DNA from: a virus
Direction: 5' to 3' (one strand)
Length of the DNA stretch: 38,271 bases
IMG/VR virus record: IMGVR_UViG_3300048587_000194
Coordinates: 1 to 38,271 of that record
Shown here in pieces: positions 8,353-14,729 of the stretch (position 1 is its first letter; each line of letters begins with the position of its first letter). The notes beneath the pieces were generated by a model, which was not told the origin of the DNA, did no database searches, and worked only from the letters and a program-made list of their open reading frames with translations. The translations under genes and the position numbers were made by a program.

Positions 8353-8368
8353 TGTTCCATGTGGAACA
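8353..8368. promoter_or_regulatory. parS-like 16-bp palindrome
   Basis: Bases 8353-8368 read TGTTCCATGTGGAACA, a perfect 7+2+7 palindrome. It differs from the well-known chromosomal ParB site form TGTTCCACGTGGAACA by one central base. It lies in the 408-bp intergenic region between the divergent late operon and integrase. No ParA or ParB gene exists here, so it would be either a target for host ParB or an operator of an unrelated regulator. Confidence 0.55.
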
Positions 8369-8521
8369 CTTTTCGAGGGCAATTGGCCGCACCCCGAACC
8401 CCCCGATTGGGCAGGATTATGAAATTTGGTTCATCCCGGGCTCAGGTGAGTTCCGTATGAGCGTACTAATCGGACCCGGGGCTCCCACACACCCCCAGGC
8501 CGCACGCTCAGGGGTTCCCTC

Positions 8522-9949
8522 ATGACGCAGCAGCACCCGTTGCAGGCGGTGTCATTGCGCGTTCTCGGCCCCACGGCCGCAGAAATCCGCTTGCCGGGTG
8601 GGCTGATGATGATTTTTTCATATGCCCCTGAGACGCAAGGGGTTACGATCGGCCAAGCGTGGACAACCGGCGGGGAGGCCGGTGACATGATTGATCTATT
8701 CGAGCGGTGGGCGGCCGACGCCCGGCGTCGGGGGTTGGCCCCGCGCTACATCGCACAGCAGCGGAACCGCATCGAGCACCTTAGCCGGTTCCTTGCGGGC
8801 CGCCAGATCACCACGCGCCTGACCCGGGAATGGCTGGATGAGCTGGCCGAGAACGGCATCACCCGGCCGCAGGGCGGGGCGAGGCCCGCAGGCGCGAAGA
8901 CGCTGAACAACCACCTGTGGGGCATCCGGGCGGTGTTCGCCCACGCTGTGGCCGAGGGTCTGCTGGATATGAACCCCACGGACGGCATCGCCAATGCCAG
9001 GGTCCGGCGGAAGAAACAGCGGACGCTGACCCCGGGCGAGGCGTGGGCGATCTTCGAGGCGGCCGAGGCAGACGAACGATCGGCCAAGCCGAAGTGCAAG
9101 GCTGTTCGGTCTCCGTTCTACCGGGTGTTGATGGCGACGGGGATGCGGGCGGGGGCCGCCGCGTCCCTGCGGGTGGACAGTTTCCGGATCGACGCCGATC
9201 CGCCCCGCATCCTGGTCGCGCCCGAGGCGGACAAGCAACGCGAGGAGCGGGAAGCGGTGATCTCCGAGGGCGATGCCGAATACTTCCGGCGGACGTTCGC
9301 AGGCAGGCACCCGGCGGAGATGGCGGTCGAGCGGCCTCGGTGGCATGTGATCCAAGCCGATGTACGGTCGGCAGGGCTGGCGGTGGAGGATTCGCTAGGC
9401 CGCCGGTTCGGCCTGCACTCGTTCCGGCGGATGGTCGGGAGCGAACTGGACCGGGCCGGGTACAGCCGGGAGGTGATCCGAATGCGGCTGGGGCACCGGG
9501 ATATCAGATCGGCCGATCCGTACATCGTGCGGCAAGTCGAGGAGCAGCAGGAAGTTGCGGAACGGCTGGCCCGGCGGATGAAAAAATCTTCCGACAAAGC
9601 CCCGAAAAGTGTTGACACAGGCAGCGACATGACCGATGATGGTGATGTCAAGGCCGCGTCTCCCACAAGCAACGCGGATGAAATCGGGGAGCGGCCTGCA
9701 CCAGGCGGCCTTGACAATCGTAGGGTGCAGGCCCCCCGATCTCTTTCGCAGGAACCCGCCGGGCGGAACGCCTCGGGACGACCAGATCCACCAGACGAAT
9801 ACAGGTTCGAGCCCTGTATCGCCCATTCGGTGAACCAGCCGTTAGACGCAGGTGAAATCACTCGCCTGATTCAACGGCAACTGGAAGTCCTGAGCCTGTT
9901 CGCGCCCGGCAGAAATGCCGAGGGACGCGATGGGACAAGGAAGGACTAG
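8522..9949 (+). CDS. int: Tyrosine recombinase (phage integrase)
   Basis: 475 aa. It catalyses site-specific integration and excision. A SAM-like N-terminal core-binding domain (about residues 52-155) precedes the catalytic domain. I can place the full active set: Arg209 (ATGMRAGAAASLRV), Lys238, His299 and Arg302 (LHSFRRM), His325 (LGHRDI) and nucleophile Tyr334 (SADPYI). About 130 residues extend beyond the catalytic core. Codons 427-435 of this tail are formed by a tRNA T-arm and acceptor strand, so the attachment site lies inside the gene. The AGGGG ribosome site is 8 nt before the ATG. It is divergent from the late operon and heads the plus-strand genes. Confidence 0.94.
   Translation: MTQQHPLQAVSLRVLGPTAAEIRLPGGLMMIFSYAPETQGVTIGQAWTTGGEAGDMIDLFERWAADARRRGLAPRYIAQQRNRIEHLSRFLAGRQITTRLTREWLDELAENGITRPQGGARPAGAKTLNNHLWGIRAVFAHAVAEGLLDMNPTDGIANARVRRKKQRTLTPGEAWAIFEAAEADERSAKPKCKAVRSPFYRVLMATGMRAGAAASLRVDSFRIDADPPRILVAPEADKQREEREAVISEGDAEYFRRTFAGRHPAEMAVERPRWHVIQADVRSAGLAVEDSLGRRFGLHSFRRMVGSELDRAGYSREVIRMRLGHRDIRSADPYIVRQVEEQQEVAERLARRMKKSSDKAPKSVDTGSDMTDDGDVKAASPTSNADEIGERPAPGGLDNRRVQAPRSLSQEPAGRNASGRPDPPDEYRFEPCIAHSVNQPLDAGEITRLIQRQLEVLSLFAPGRNAEGRDGTRKD
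9790..9825 (+). other. attP: attP core candidate: 3' end of a tRNA gene inside int
   Basis: Bases 9801-9817 form a perfect T-arm, with stem ACAGG, loop TTCGAGC and stem CCTGT. The 7-nt acceptor strand ATCGCCC (9818-9824) and discriminator A (9825) follow directly. No D arm or matching 5' acceptor strand (GGGCGAT) is present, so this is the 3' part of a tRNA only, as expected for an attP core copied from a bacterial tRNA gene. The 5' limit of identity (about 9790) is a guess. The host tRNA should begin with GGGCGAT. Confidence 0.7.
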
Positions 9950-10259
9950 GAACCGCATCGTTTGGGATGTTCATCCCAAGGATGCCAAGACGATCTCCGA
10001 GATCGTGAAGCGGGCAGAGAGGGCGTCCGACGCCTACGGCTGGCCCCGCATCCGCGATCTGGCGATGGACATCACGGCGTGCCACGCCAACGGCTGCCCG
10101 CTCGATCTTGAGCGGATGCTGGCCGCGGATGATTTCAACTTCGCTCACGACATCACGGGCATTCACGCGAACCTCGACCGCTCTACTGGGCGGCTTGGAA
10201 ATCAGTTCGTGCCCCGATATGCGGCTCGGCCCACCCGTCGCAGTGGGGGTGCCGCGTGA
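9930..10259 (+). CDS. Conserved-looking small early protein
   Basis: 109 aa from the ATG at 9930, preceded by GAGGGA. An in-frame ATG at 9915 gives 114 aa but has no ribosome site. It overlaps the end of int by 20 nt. The body (IVWDVHPKDAKTISEIVKRA, then WPRIRDLAMDITACHANG and LDLERMLAADDFNFAHDI) is well-behaved and helical, and ends with a basic RYAARPTRRSGGAA tail. It resembles small conserved early proteins of temperate phages. I cannot assign a function. Confidence 0.65.
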   Translation: MGQGRTRNRIVWDVHPKDAKTISEIVKRAERASDAYGWPRIRDLAMDITACHANGCPLDLERMLAADDFNFAHDITGIHANLDRSTGRLGNQFVPRYAARPTRRSGGAA

Positions 10260-10546
10260 AACAGGACACCGTACAGAATCAGACCGGGGCGGGTAGCGCC
10301 GCCCACACGACCGACGCCGCACTGGCCCAGTTCTGCCTGGAACTGCCGAACAAGGAAAACGCCGCCCACGCCTTCGCCTGCGTCAACGCCTGCGCCGGCA
10401 TCAACCCCGAGGCGGTGCCGGAGTTGGTGGAGATCCTCCGCGACATCGTGGCGGCATACGCCCACTGTGAAGGCACACGCTACGAACCTGCGTGGTACGA
10501 GTCCGCCAAGGACGCTCTCGCCAAGGCGCAGGGCGGTGCCTCGTGA
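10256..10546 (+). CDS. Small helical phage protein
   Basis: 96 aa, GTG start overlapping the upstream stop (GTGA). The sequence HAFACVNACAGINPEAVPEL followed by helical heptads and an Ala/Lys-rich end resembles a family of short phage early proteins with the motif (R/A)xVACVNACxGI. No biochemical role is known to me. It is the second gene in a tight run of four overlapping small genes. Confidence 0.65.
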   Translation: MKQDTVQNQTGAGSAAHTTDAALAQFCLELPNKENAAHAFACVNACAGINPEAVPELVEILRDIVAAYAHCEGTRYEPAWYESAKDALAKAQGGAS

Positions 10547-10869
10547 CCGACCCCACCCCCAAGGAACGGCACATCGCCGCCGACCTGCACGGCGTTCTCG
10601 CGGCGCTCGGGCACGCCGATGTCAGCCCTGCCCGGGTCGGCAAGGTGCTGGCCCGCCTGCTGAAGCACCGCAACCACCACGACACGCACATCGTCATGCG
10701 GCGTGCCACCGACCCGCTCACCGAGGTTGTGGCTGAGGTCGAGGCGGCGGCGTGCGAGGTTGAGGCGGCCGACGCGGAGGTTGGGCGGCAGATCGCCAAT
10801 GGCACGCACGAACTGTCTCCGCTCGCCCTGCTCGGCAACGGCGAGTACCGGAAGGCGGTGATGCCGTGA
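10543..10869 (+). CDS. Hypothetical early protein, His-rich helical
   Basis: 108 aa, GTG start at 10543 overlapping the previous stop as GTGA. It contains the helical segments HIAADLHGVLAALGHADVS and VGKVLARLLKHRNHHDTH, then an Ala/Glu-rich helix (VEAAACEVEAADAEVGRQI). No recognised domain. Codon use and junctions show that it is a real gene. A longer frame from 10492 is rejected because it would overlap the preceding gene. Confidence 0.6.
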   Translation: MTDPTPKERHIAADLHGVLAALGHADVSPARVGKVLARLLKHRNHHDTHIVMRRATDPLTEVVAEVEAAACEVEAADAEVGRQIANGTHELSPLALLGNGEYRKAVMP

Positions 10870-10973
10870 CGCTCGCCCTCTGGATCTTCATCGCTGTTGT
10901 GGTCGCCTGTGTCGTCCTGCTGCTGAAGTGGATGACGGACGACTGGCACGACGAAGGGGGGAACCTCAAGTGA
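10866..10973 (+). CDS. 35-aa single-pass membrane peptide
   Basis: GTG start at 10866 overlaps the upstream TGA, and its own TGA overlaps the downstream GTG at 10970. The translation begins MTLALWIFIAVVVACVVLLL, a single strong transmembrane helix, followed by an acidic tail (KWMTDDWHDEGGNLK). Overlaps on both sides argue that it is translated. It may be a small membrane regulator expressed early. The function is unknown. Confidence 0.6.
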   Translation: MTLALWIFIAVVVACVVLLLKWMTDDWHDEGGNLK

Positions 10974-11347
10974 CCCTCACCACCGAAACCCGAAGCACGC
11001 TGGTTGCGCGGTTGCGGCAACGCATCGCGGAGTGTGAGGCCAGCATCCGCCGCCTTGACGGCAACGGCGAGGAATGGGCGGTCCTGACGCGGCGGGACAC
11101 GCTCGGCGAACTCGCCATGCTCCGCGTGGTCGAGTTGTGGCCTGCCGCCTTGATCGACTTCGACGCATGGCTTCACGGCGAATGGCTGGGCGTGAAGCAC
11201 ACGCTCCGGGGCGCGGGGCTGGCCTTCGCGGTCCGAGCCTGGGCGGACGAACGCGACCCCGCCGAAGCCTTCCGCGAGTACCACGACCTGTTCGTTTGCC
11301 ATGAGGATCGGTACGGCGATGAGCCGGACACCGAGGACACCGAGTAA
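10970..11347 (+). CDS. Hypothetical early protein
   Basis: 125 aa, GTG start overlapping the membrane peptide stop. A helical N-terminus (STLVARLRQRIAECEASIRR) precedes a Trp-containing core (VELWPAALIDFDAWLHGEWLG) and an acidic tail (EDRYGDEPDTEDTE). No recognised family. It ends with TAA just before a perfect 7-bp stem-loop and a 150-nt gap, so it closes the first early gene cluster. Confidence 0.6.
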   Translation: MTLTTETRSTLVARLRQRIAECEASIRRLDGNGEEWAVLTRRDTLGELAMLRVVELWPAALIDFDAWLHGEWLGVKHTLRGAGLAFAVRAWADERDPAEAFREYHDLFVCHEDRYGDEPDTEDTE

Positions 11348-11350
11348 CCC

Positions 11351-11373
11351 ACGCACCGCCTCGCCTGGTGCGT
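11351..11373 (+). terminator. Stem-loop after the first early gene cluster
   Basis: ACGCACC (11351-11357) pairs perfectly with GGTGCGT (11367-11373) around a 9-nt loop, three bases after a stop codon. It is followed by GC-rich sequence and only a TTTT at 11388-11391, so it is at best a weak terminator and may be an RNA processing or stability element. Confidence 0.3.
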
Positions 11374-11500
11374 AGCCGGGCGGGTGGTTTTCAGTCTCTC
11401 TCTCCAGAACCCGTCGCCCTTCACCGGGGCGGCGGGGATTCACAGGCGGCATCCGCGCGGCCGCAACAACACGCGGAACACTCAGACGAAAGGTAGAGAC

Positions 11501-11984
11501 ATGGCAACCAAGGCAGAGCAGGTCATCACGATCGCGGCACCCCGGTTCAAGACACTCACCGTCCGAATCCAAGGCTCCAGTCCACTCATGCATCCGCGAC
11601 AACGCACCGTTGCACAACGCTTTCGAGTGGGACGACGGCAAGGCTGGACATATGTACCGGCTGCAACAGGCCCGGCAACTGATACGGGCGGTCGTCACGG
11701 TCGAGGCCGAAGGCGTGCCTGAACACCGTTCCTATGTGCTGGTGCAGGCCAATCCCGCCAGCAACCAGACCGCCTACATGCCGACGGCGGAGGTTGTGAC
11801 GCGGACCGATCTGTTCGGGGATGCGGTCCAGCGATTGCAGGCTGAGTTGAAATCCGCCCGCGACAGCGTGAATCAGGTGGTGTCTCTGGCAAATGCCCTC
11901 AATGCGGCAGAGGAACGCCGTGCGAGGTTGCAGGCTGTCGGGGAGCGGTTGGATGACGCGGTGTTGGCCGCCGAGAGCGTCTGA
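11501..11984 (+). pseudogene. Frameshifted early gene (+1 shift near 11590)
   Basis: An ATG at 11501 with an AAAGG ribosome site opens a frame with typical high third-position GC and the sequence VITIAAPRFKTLTVRIQGSS. It resembles the first strands of a phage protein family often found near RecT-type genes. At about 11590 the coding signature jumps to the +1 frame: the original frame becomes Arg-rich with A/T-rich third positions, while the +1 frame reads naturally (DNAPLHNAFEWDDGKAG) to the stop at 11984. Skipping one base joins both parts into a 160-aa protein. It is either a mutation, a sequencing error or programmed frameshifting. I see no classic +1 slippery site. Confidence 0.55.
11652..11984 (+). 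CDS. 3' part of the frameshifted gene as an independent reading frame
   Basis: 110 aa if started at the ATG at 11652, which has AAGG 8 nt upstream. A TTG at 11610 would give 124 aa. The product is helical: MYRLQQARQLIRAVVTVEAE, then VQRLQAELKSARDSVNQVVS and a second coil ending LDDAVLAAESV. It may be translated on its own if the upstream frameshift is a real mutation. No recognised family. Confidence 0.5.
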   Translation: MYRLQQARQLIRAVVTVEAEGVPEHRSYVLVQANPASNQTAYMPTAEVVTRTDLFGDAVQRLQAELKSARDSVNQVVSLANALNAAEERRARLQAVGERLDDAVLAAESV

Positions 11985-11989
11985 CCACC

Positions 11990-12345
11990 GCAAGGCGTGG
12001 CAGGCGGGGCTTGACCCGACGGAGCCCGGCCCGGCGGCGCTTGGACCGGATTGGCACGGCAGGCTTGGTTGGGCTTGGCCTGATGTCGCAGGGCAAGGCT
12101 CGGCAGGCGCGAACAGGCTAGGCCAGGCATCGCGTGGCCGGGCGAGGCAGGCTTGGCCGGGCATGGTGTGGATGGGATCGGCGTGGAAAGGCAGGCAAGG
12201 AGTGGCATCGTGCGGCTAGGCGTGGCGTGACCCGGTCCGCAGGTAAGGCGGGGCAGGGCGTGGTAAGGCGGGGCAAGCCGGGCCAGGGCAGAACGCGGCA
12301 GGTGAGGCAACGCAGGGCAGGCCGATGCGAGTCAGGGCTGGCTTG
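11990..12345. repeat. Degenerate GGC-rich pentanucleotide repeat tract
   Basis: About 350 bases built from variants of GGCNN in a rough 5-bp rhythm (aggca, tggcc, gggca, tggtg). The plus strand is very rich in GG doublets, and stop codons or Arg/Gly-rich nonsense appear in the reading frames. The 14-mer GGTAAGGCGGGGCA occurs at 12242-12255 and 12262-12275, exactly 20 bp (four units) apart. I see no gene in it. It lies immediately upstream of the replication initiator gene and its iterons. Confidence 0.6.
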
Positions 12346-12396
12346 ACACTGCAGGGCAAGGCGAGCCTTCGCATGGCGGGGCGAGCCCACGCAACA

Positions 12397-12426
12397 GCCT
12401 GAACCCGTGGAAACACGGGTGAAGGC
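12397..12426 (+). promoter_or_regulatory. GAAA-tetraloop hairpin in the leader of the initiator gene
   Basis: ACCCGTG (12403-12409) pairs perfectly with CACGGGT (12414-12420) around the GNRA loop GAAA. Outside it, GA (12401-12402) faces GA (12421-12422), a symmetric tandem G-A mismatch, and GCCT (12397-12400) pairs with AGGC (12423-12426). The result is a nearly continuous 13-layer helix ending about 33 nt before the GTG start of the initiator gene. It is probably an RNA element controlling initiator expression, or part of a primer or leader RNA. Confidence 0.5.
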
Positions 12427-12459
12427 ATTCACGGACGACTTCCTCCCAGGGGGTGATGT

Positions 12460-13356
12460 GTGCCCAATGTTCCAGCGTTTCAGTTCTACCCCGGCGATTG
12501 GATGAAGGACCCGGCTCTCCGGCTTTGCTCCCCGGCCGCACGCGGCGCGTGGATCGACCTGCTCTGTCTGATGTACGAGTCTGGGGAGCCCGGGGTGCTT
12601 ATCACGAACGGGCGTCCGTGGTCGGTTGCGCAGGCAGCGCGGGTGATTGGGGCAGATCCCGACATTGTGCAGGAACTCATCGACTTTGGGGTTGCCCGCA
12701 TCCGGGACGATGGGGCTATCTACTCCGCACGCATGGTCCGCGACGAAGAGAAGCGGCAGGCGAACGCCCAGCGACAGTCACGCCACCGTAACGCGGCTGT
12801 CACGCCTCCCGTAACGCACGTGTCACGCGAATGTCACGCTCCGAGTAACGCGCCTGTCACGCACGATGTAACGCCCCTGTCGCGCCCCTCTTCATCTTCA
12901 TCTTCTTCTTCGTCTTCATCTTCTGAAGATGCCAACCAACGCGCGAGCGAGCCCGAAAGCGGGGGGGAACTCCCGCAGGGTGCCTATCCGCTCGACCCGA
13001 TCACCGACGCTGTGGTCGCGTGGGGGGCTGGAACCGTCCCACGATCCGCTGCGTGCCGCCTGGCGCTCACGCTGGACACGCTGGCCCGGGAGATCCCCCT
13101 CGTCGTCGAAGGCCGGGAGAGGCCGCCTGACGAGGTTGTGCTGGCCCTCATCGCGGCGATGCGTTCCCGGGAGGACTCGCCGCCGCCCACGAACCAGACC
13201 CGGGTGAGGCAGTACGCCGACGCCGCCCTCCGCGACTGCGCGGCTCATGGGCTGATGCCCGGAGACCGGCGAGCCCGCGACCGCCCCCTCACCGAGTTCG
13301 AGCGTTCCCGCCGCGACCTTCACGACTTCGCCAAGACCCTCGGAGAAACCGGATGA
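12460..13356 (+). CDS. Replication initiator / replisome organiser with internal origin
   Basis: 298 aa. The N-terminal domain (residues 1-100; FQFYPGDWMKDPALRLCSPA, GAWIDLLCLMYES) is of the DUF1376-like winged-helix type found in phage replication initiators. Residues 106-142 are a low-complexity linker whose DNA contains ten iterons. A run of Ser (about 144-156) follows, encoded by a TCT/TCA pyrimidine tract. The C-terminal helical domain (about 180-298) would contact the helicase or loader. GTG start with AGGGGG 8 nt upstream. Lambda gene O has the same plan: DNA-binding N-terminus, iterons and an AT-rich region inside the gene, and a partner-binding C-terminus. The next gene overlaps as ATGA. 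Confidence 0.75.
   Translation: MPNVPAFQFYPGDWMKDPALRLCSPAARGAWIDLLCLMYESGEPGVLITNGRPWSVAQAARVIGADPDIVQELIDFGVARIRDDGAIYSARMVRDEEKRQANAQRQSRHRNAAVTPPVTHVSRECHAPSNAPVTHDVTPLSRPSSSSSSSSSSSSEDANQRASEPESGGELPQGAYPLDPITDAVVAWGAGTVPRSAACRLALTLDTLAREIPLVVEGRERPPDEVVLALIAAMRSREDSPPPTNQTRVRQYADAALRDCAAHGLMPGDRRARDRPLTEFERSRRDLHDFAKTLGETG
12777..12885. repeat. ori: Ten helically phased iterons (replication origin)
   Basis: The heptamer GTMACGC (GTCACGC or GTAACGC) starts at 12777, 12788, 12799, 12811, 12822, 12833, 12845, 12856 and 12868. A tenth, variant box, GTCGCGC, is at 12879. Spacings are 11, 11, 12, 11, 11, 12, 11, 12 and 11 bp, close to one helical turn. Spacings of 11 are not multiples of three, so the repeats fall in different codon frames and must be conserved as DNA, not as protein. 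They lie within the initiator gene and directly precede an AT-rich tract. Confidence 0.8.
12888..12930. other. AT-rich pyrimidine tract, probable DNA unwinding element
   Basis: A run of TCT, TCA and CTT triplets. Bases 12891-12930 contain only 14 G or C in 40, against a strongly GC-rich surrounding. One strand is almost pure pyrimidine. It starts immediately after the tenth iteron, where a melting region is expected in iteron origins, and also encodes the poly-Ser linker of the initiator. Confidence 0.65.
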
Positions 13357-13760
13357 ACCTTGCCGAGCGATTCCTCGCCGCGTTCCCGCACGCGGCCCAG
13401 ACCAACGGGTGGACCAAGGACAACCTGACGCGGATGGTCCGAGACGCGACCACGCTGGGGATATCGGGGGACGAGTTCCAGGCGATCGTGGACCGGCTGT
13501 TGCGGACGCCCCGCCGAACGAGCGTGCCGCCGTACTCCGAGGTCTACGGGGCGATGCTGGCGCGGAAGAACGAGCGGGCGGCCCAGATGCCCGACTCGAC
13601 CGTGCAACGCCTGCGGGAGTCCCGTGCGGAGTACCGGCCTTGGACGGACACGGAACGCGCGTGGCGGCGTGAGGTGGTGGTAGCGATGCGAGAGGGCCGG
13701 ACGGCTCCGACCCTGGCCGAGTTCAGGAACATGCGTGAAGCGATGGGAGGTGTGGCGTGA
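13353..13760 (+). CDS. Possible helicase loader / replication accessory protein
   Basis: 135 aa, start overlapping the initiator stop as ATGA. It begins MNLAERFLAAFPHAAQTNGW and has a helical N-terminal domain of about 75 residues ending RTPRRTSVPPYSEVYGAML. The pattern of short helices followed by a proline-containing step resembles the N-terminal fold of G39P-type helicase loader/inhibitor proteins. The rest is basic and helical. Placement right after the initiator gene, as for lambda P or SPP1 gene 39, supports a role in loading the host helicase. The family assignment is tentative. Confidence 0.5.
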   Translation: MNLAERFLAAFPHAAQTNGWTKDNLTRMVRDATTLGISGDEFQAIVDRLLRTPRRTSVPPYSEVYGAMLARKNERAAQMPDSTVQRLRESRAEYRPWTDTERAWRREVVVAMREGRTAPTLAEFRNMREAMGGVA

Positions 13761-14158
13761 GCGAAGCGAAGTTCAAGTTTGGATCGAAGGCGTACCACTC
13801 GACGCACGGCGAGGTCGTCGTCCTGCACCAATCCAAGAGTGATCCCGACTGGCTCTCGTATGCGTCGGAGGGCGGAACGATCGGATGGGCGGCGAGGGTC
13901 GAACTGCTGCCCCCTCCCCCTCCCCCTCCCCCCAACACCGTGCCGGTTCGGATCGCGGTGGCGGTGAACGAAAGAGGCGACTGGGCCGCCGATGGGCGGT
14001 CGATGATGCCGAGTGGAACGACAGCCGCGTTCAAGGCTCGGGAGACTGTCGAGCGAGAGAATGGGGGCAAGGTTCGCGTCTCGTTCATCACCGCCCACGT
14101 CCCCCTGCCCGAGAAGCCCGTCGAGGTTGAGGGGACGGTTGAAGGGGGTGGGGCGTGA
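13757..14158 (+). CDS. Two-domain accessory protein with poly-Pro linker
   Basis: 133 aa, GTG start overlapping as GTGA. Residues 1-50 form a small beta domain (FKFGSKAYHSTHGEVVVLHQ). Eight consecutive prolines, encoded by a pure C/T tract at about 13910-13934, separate it from a second domain starting VPVRIAVAVNERGDWAADG. The VRIAVAV module recurs in the gene at 22234, so the two share a domain. Function unknown. Confidence 0.6.
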   Translation: MSEAKFKFGSKAYHSTHGEVVVLHQSKSDPDWLSYASEGGTIGWAARVELLPPPPPPPPNTVPVRIAVAVNERGDWAADGRSMMPSGTTAAFKARETVERENGGKVRVSFITAHVPLPEKPVEVEGTVEGGGA

Positions 14159-14454
14159 AGCGCACACGAATCACCGGCAGGCCGACGATGGAAGCCCGGC
14201 GGTACGCGACCGAGGACGCGGTGGTGCTGTTCCTCGCATCGCACCCGGGCTACTGGTCGGTAGTCGAAATCATGCGGGGGATCGAGATCGGCGAAGAACT
14301 CCGCATCGCCACCGAGAAGGCCATGCACAGGCTTTGCAACGGGCTGGTTGCCCGGGGCGTGCTAATCGGTCAGCCCAGCCGCCGCAAGGGGCGGGCGACC
14401 ACGGTGTTCGGGGCGAAGCCGTCGGCGCGGGATTTGGCGAAGGGAGCGGCGTGA
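14155..14454 (+). CDS. Winged-helix-like DNA-binding protein
   Basis: 99 aa, GTG start overlapping as GTGA. The core (EDAVVLFLASHPGYWSVVEI, then ATEKAMHRLCNGLVARGVLI) has the helix-turn-helix-wing pattern of MarR/ArsR-like winged helices. A basic segment, QPSRRKGRATTVFGAKP, forms the presumed wing. It could act as a transcription regulator of the early operon or as a replication accessory factor. No repressor was otherwise found in the window. Confidence 0.55.
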   Translation: MKRTRITGRPTMEARRYATEDAVVLFLASHPGYWSVVEIMRGIEIGEELRIATEKAMHRLCNGLVARGVLIGQPSRRKGRATTVFGAKPSARDLAKGAA

Positions 14455-14708
14455 TGGACTTCATCCGCATCGAGCCCGACGGAACCCGCACCGAGCGATG
14501 GGACGGGCGTGTGATCCGCAACGCCTACCGGGGCCGCTACCGCAACGGCGTTCCAATGTGGCCCAAGCCCCATAAGTTCAGGCCGCGCATCCGCGTCATC
14601 AGCGAAGATGAGGACCGCCGACTCAACGGCGGGCTGTGGAAAACCCGTCGGGAACGCGAGAAGTCTCGCGCGTGTGCGTGCAGCGAATGCCGCGTTCTGG
14701 TAAACTAA
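14454..14708 (+). CDS. Small basic protein
   Basis: 84 aa, ATG sharing its A with the previous stop (TGATG). The first half is beta-like (MDFIRIEPDGTRTERWDGRV). The end is strongly basic, with two CxC/C clusters (SRACACSECRVL) that could bind zinc. A TAA stop at 14706 is followed by 21 nt with a GGAG ribosome site before the exonuclease gene. Function unknown; probably nucleic-acid associated. Confidence 0.55.
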   Translation: MDFIRIEPDGTRTERWDGRVIRNAYRGRYRNGVPMWPKPHKFRPRIRVISEDEDRRLNGGLWKTRREREKSRACACSECRVLVN

Positions 14709-14729
14709 CAACGCAGGGTCGGAGCTGTC

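Noticed and set aside
9395-9861. Minus-strand open frames opposite the int 3' end, with GDTGLEPV or AIQGSNLYSSG at the start
   Set aside because: These are the familiar translation artefacts of a tRNA T-arm read backwards. They overlap int fully and have no ribosome site. The finding they support is the attP core, not a gene.
12343-12372. TTGACA at 12343-12348 as a promoter for the initiator gene
   Set aside because: Perfect -35, but no acceptable -10 at 16-19 bp spacing (CCTTCG, CTTCGC). It could still be used with an activator, but I cannot support it.
11873-12541. Several open frames in the GGC-rich repeat tract
   Set aside because: Arg/Gly/Ala or Pro/Ser/Cys-rich products caused by the 5-bp repeat. 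No start signals and no conserved protein pattern.
14701-14706. TAAACT as a -10 element before the exonuclease gene
   Set aside because: No -35-like sequence at the right distance, and it overlaps the stop codon of the upstream gene, so chance is the simpler explanation.
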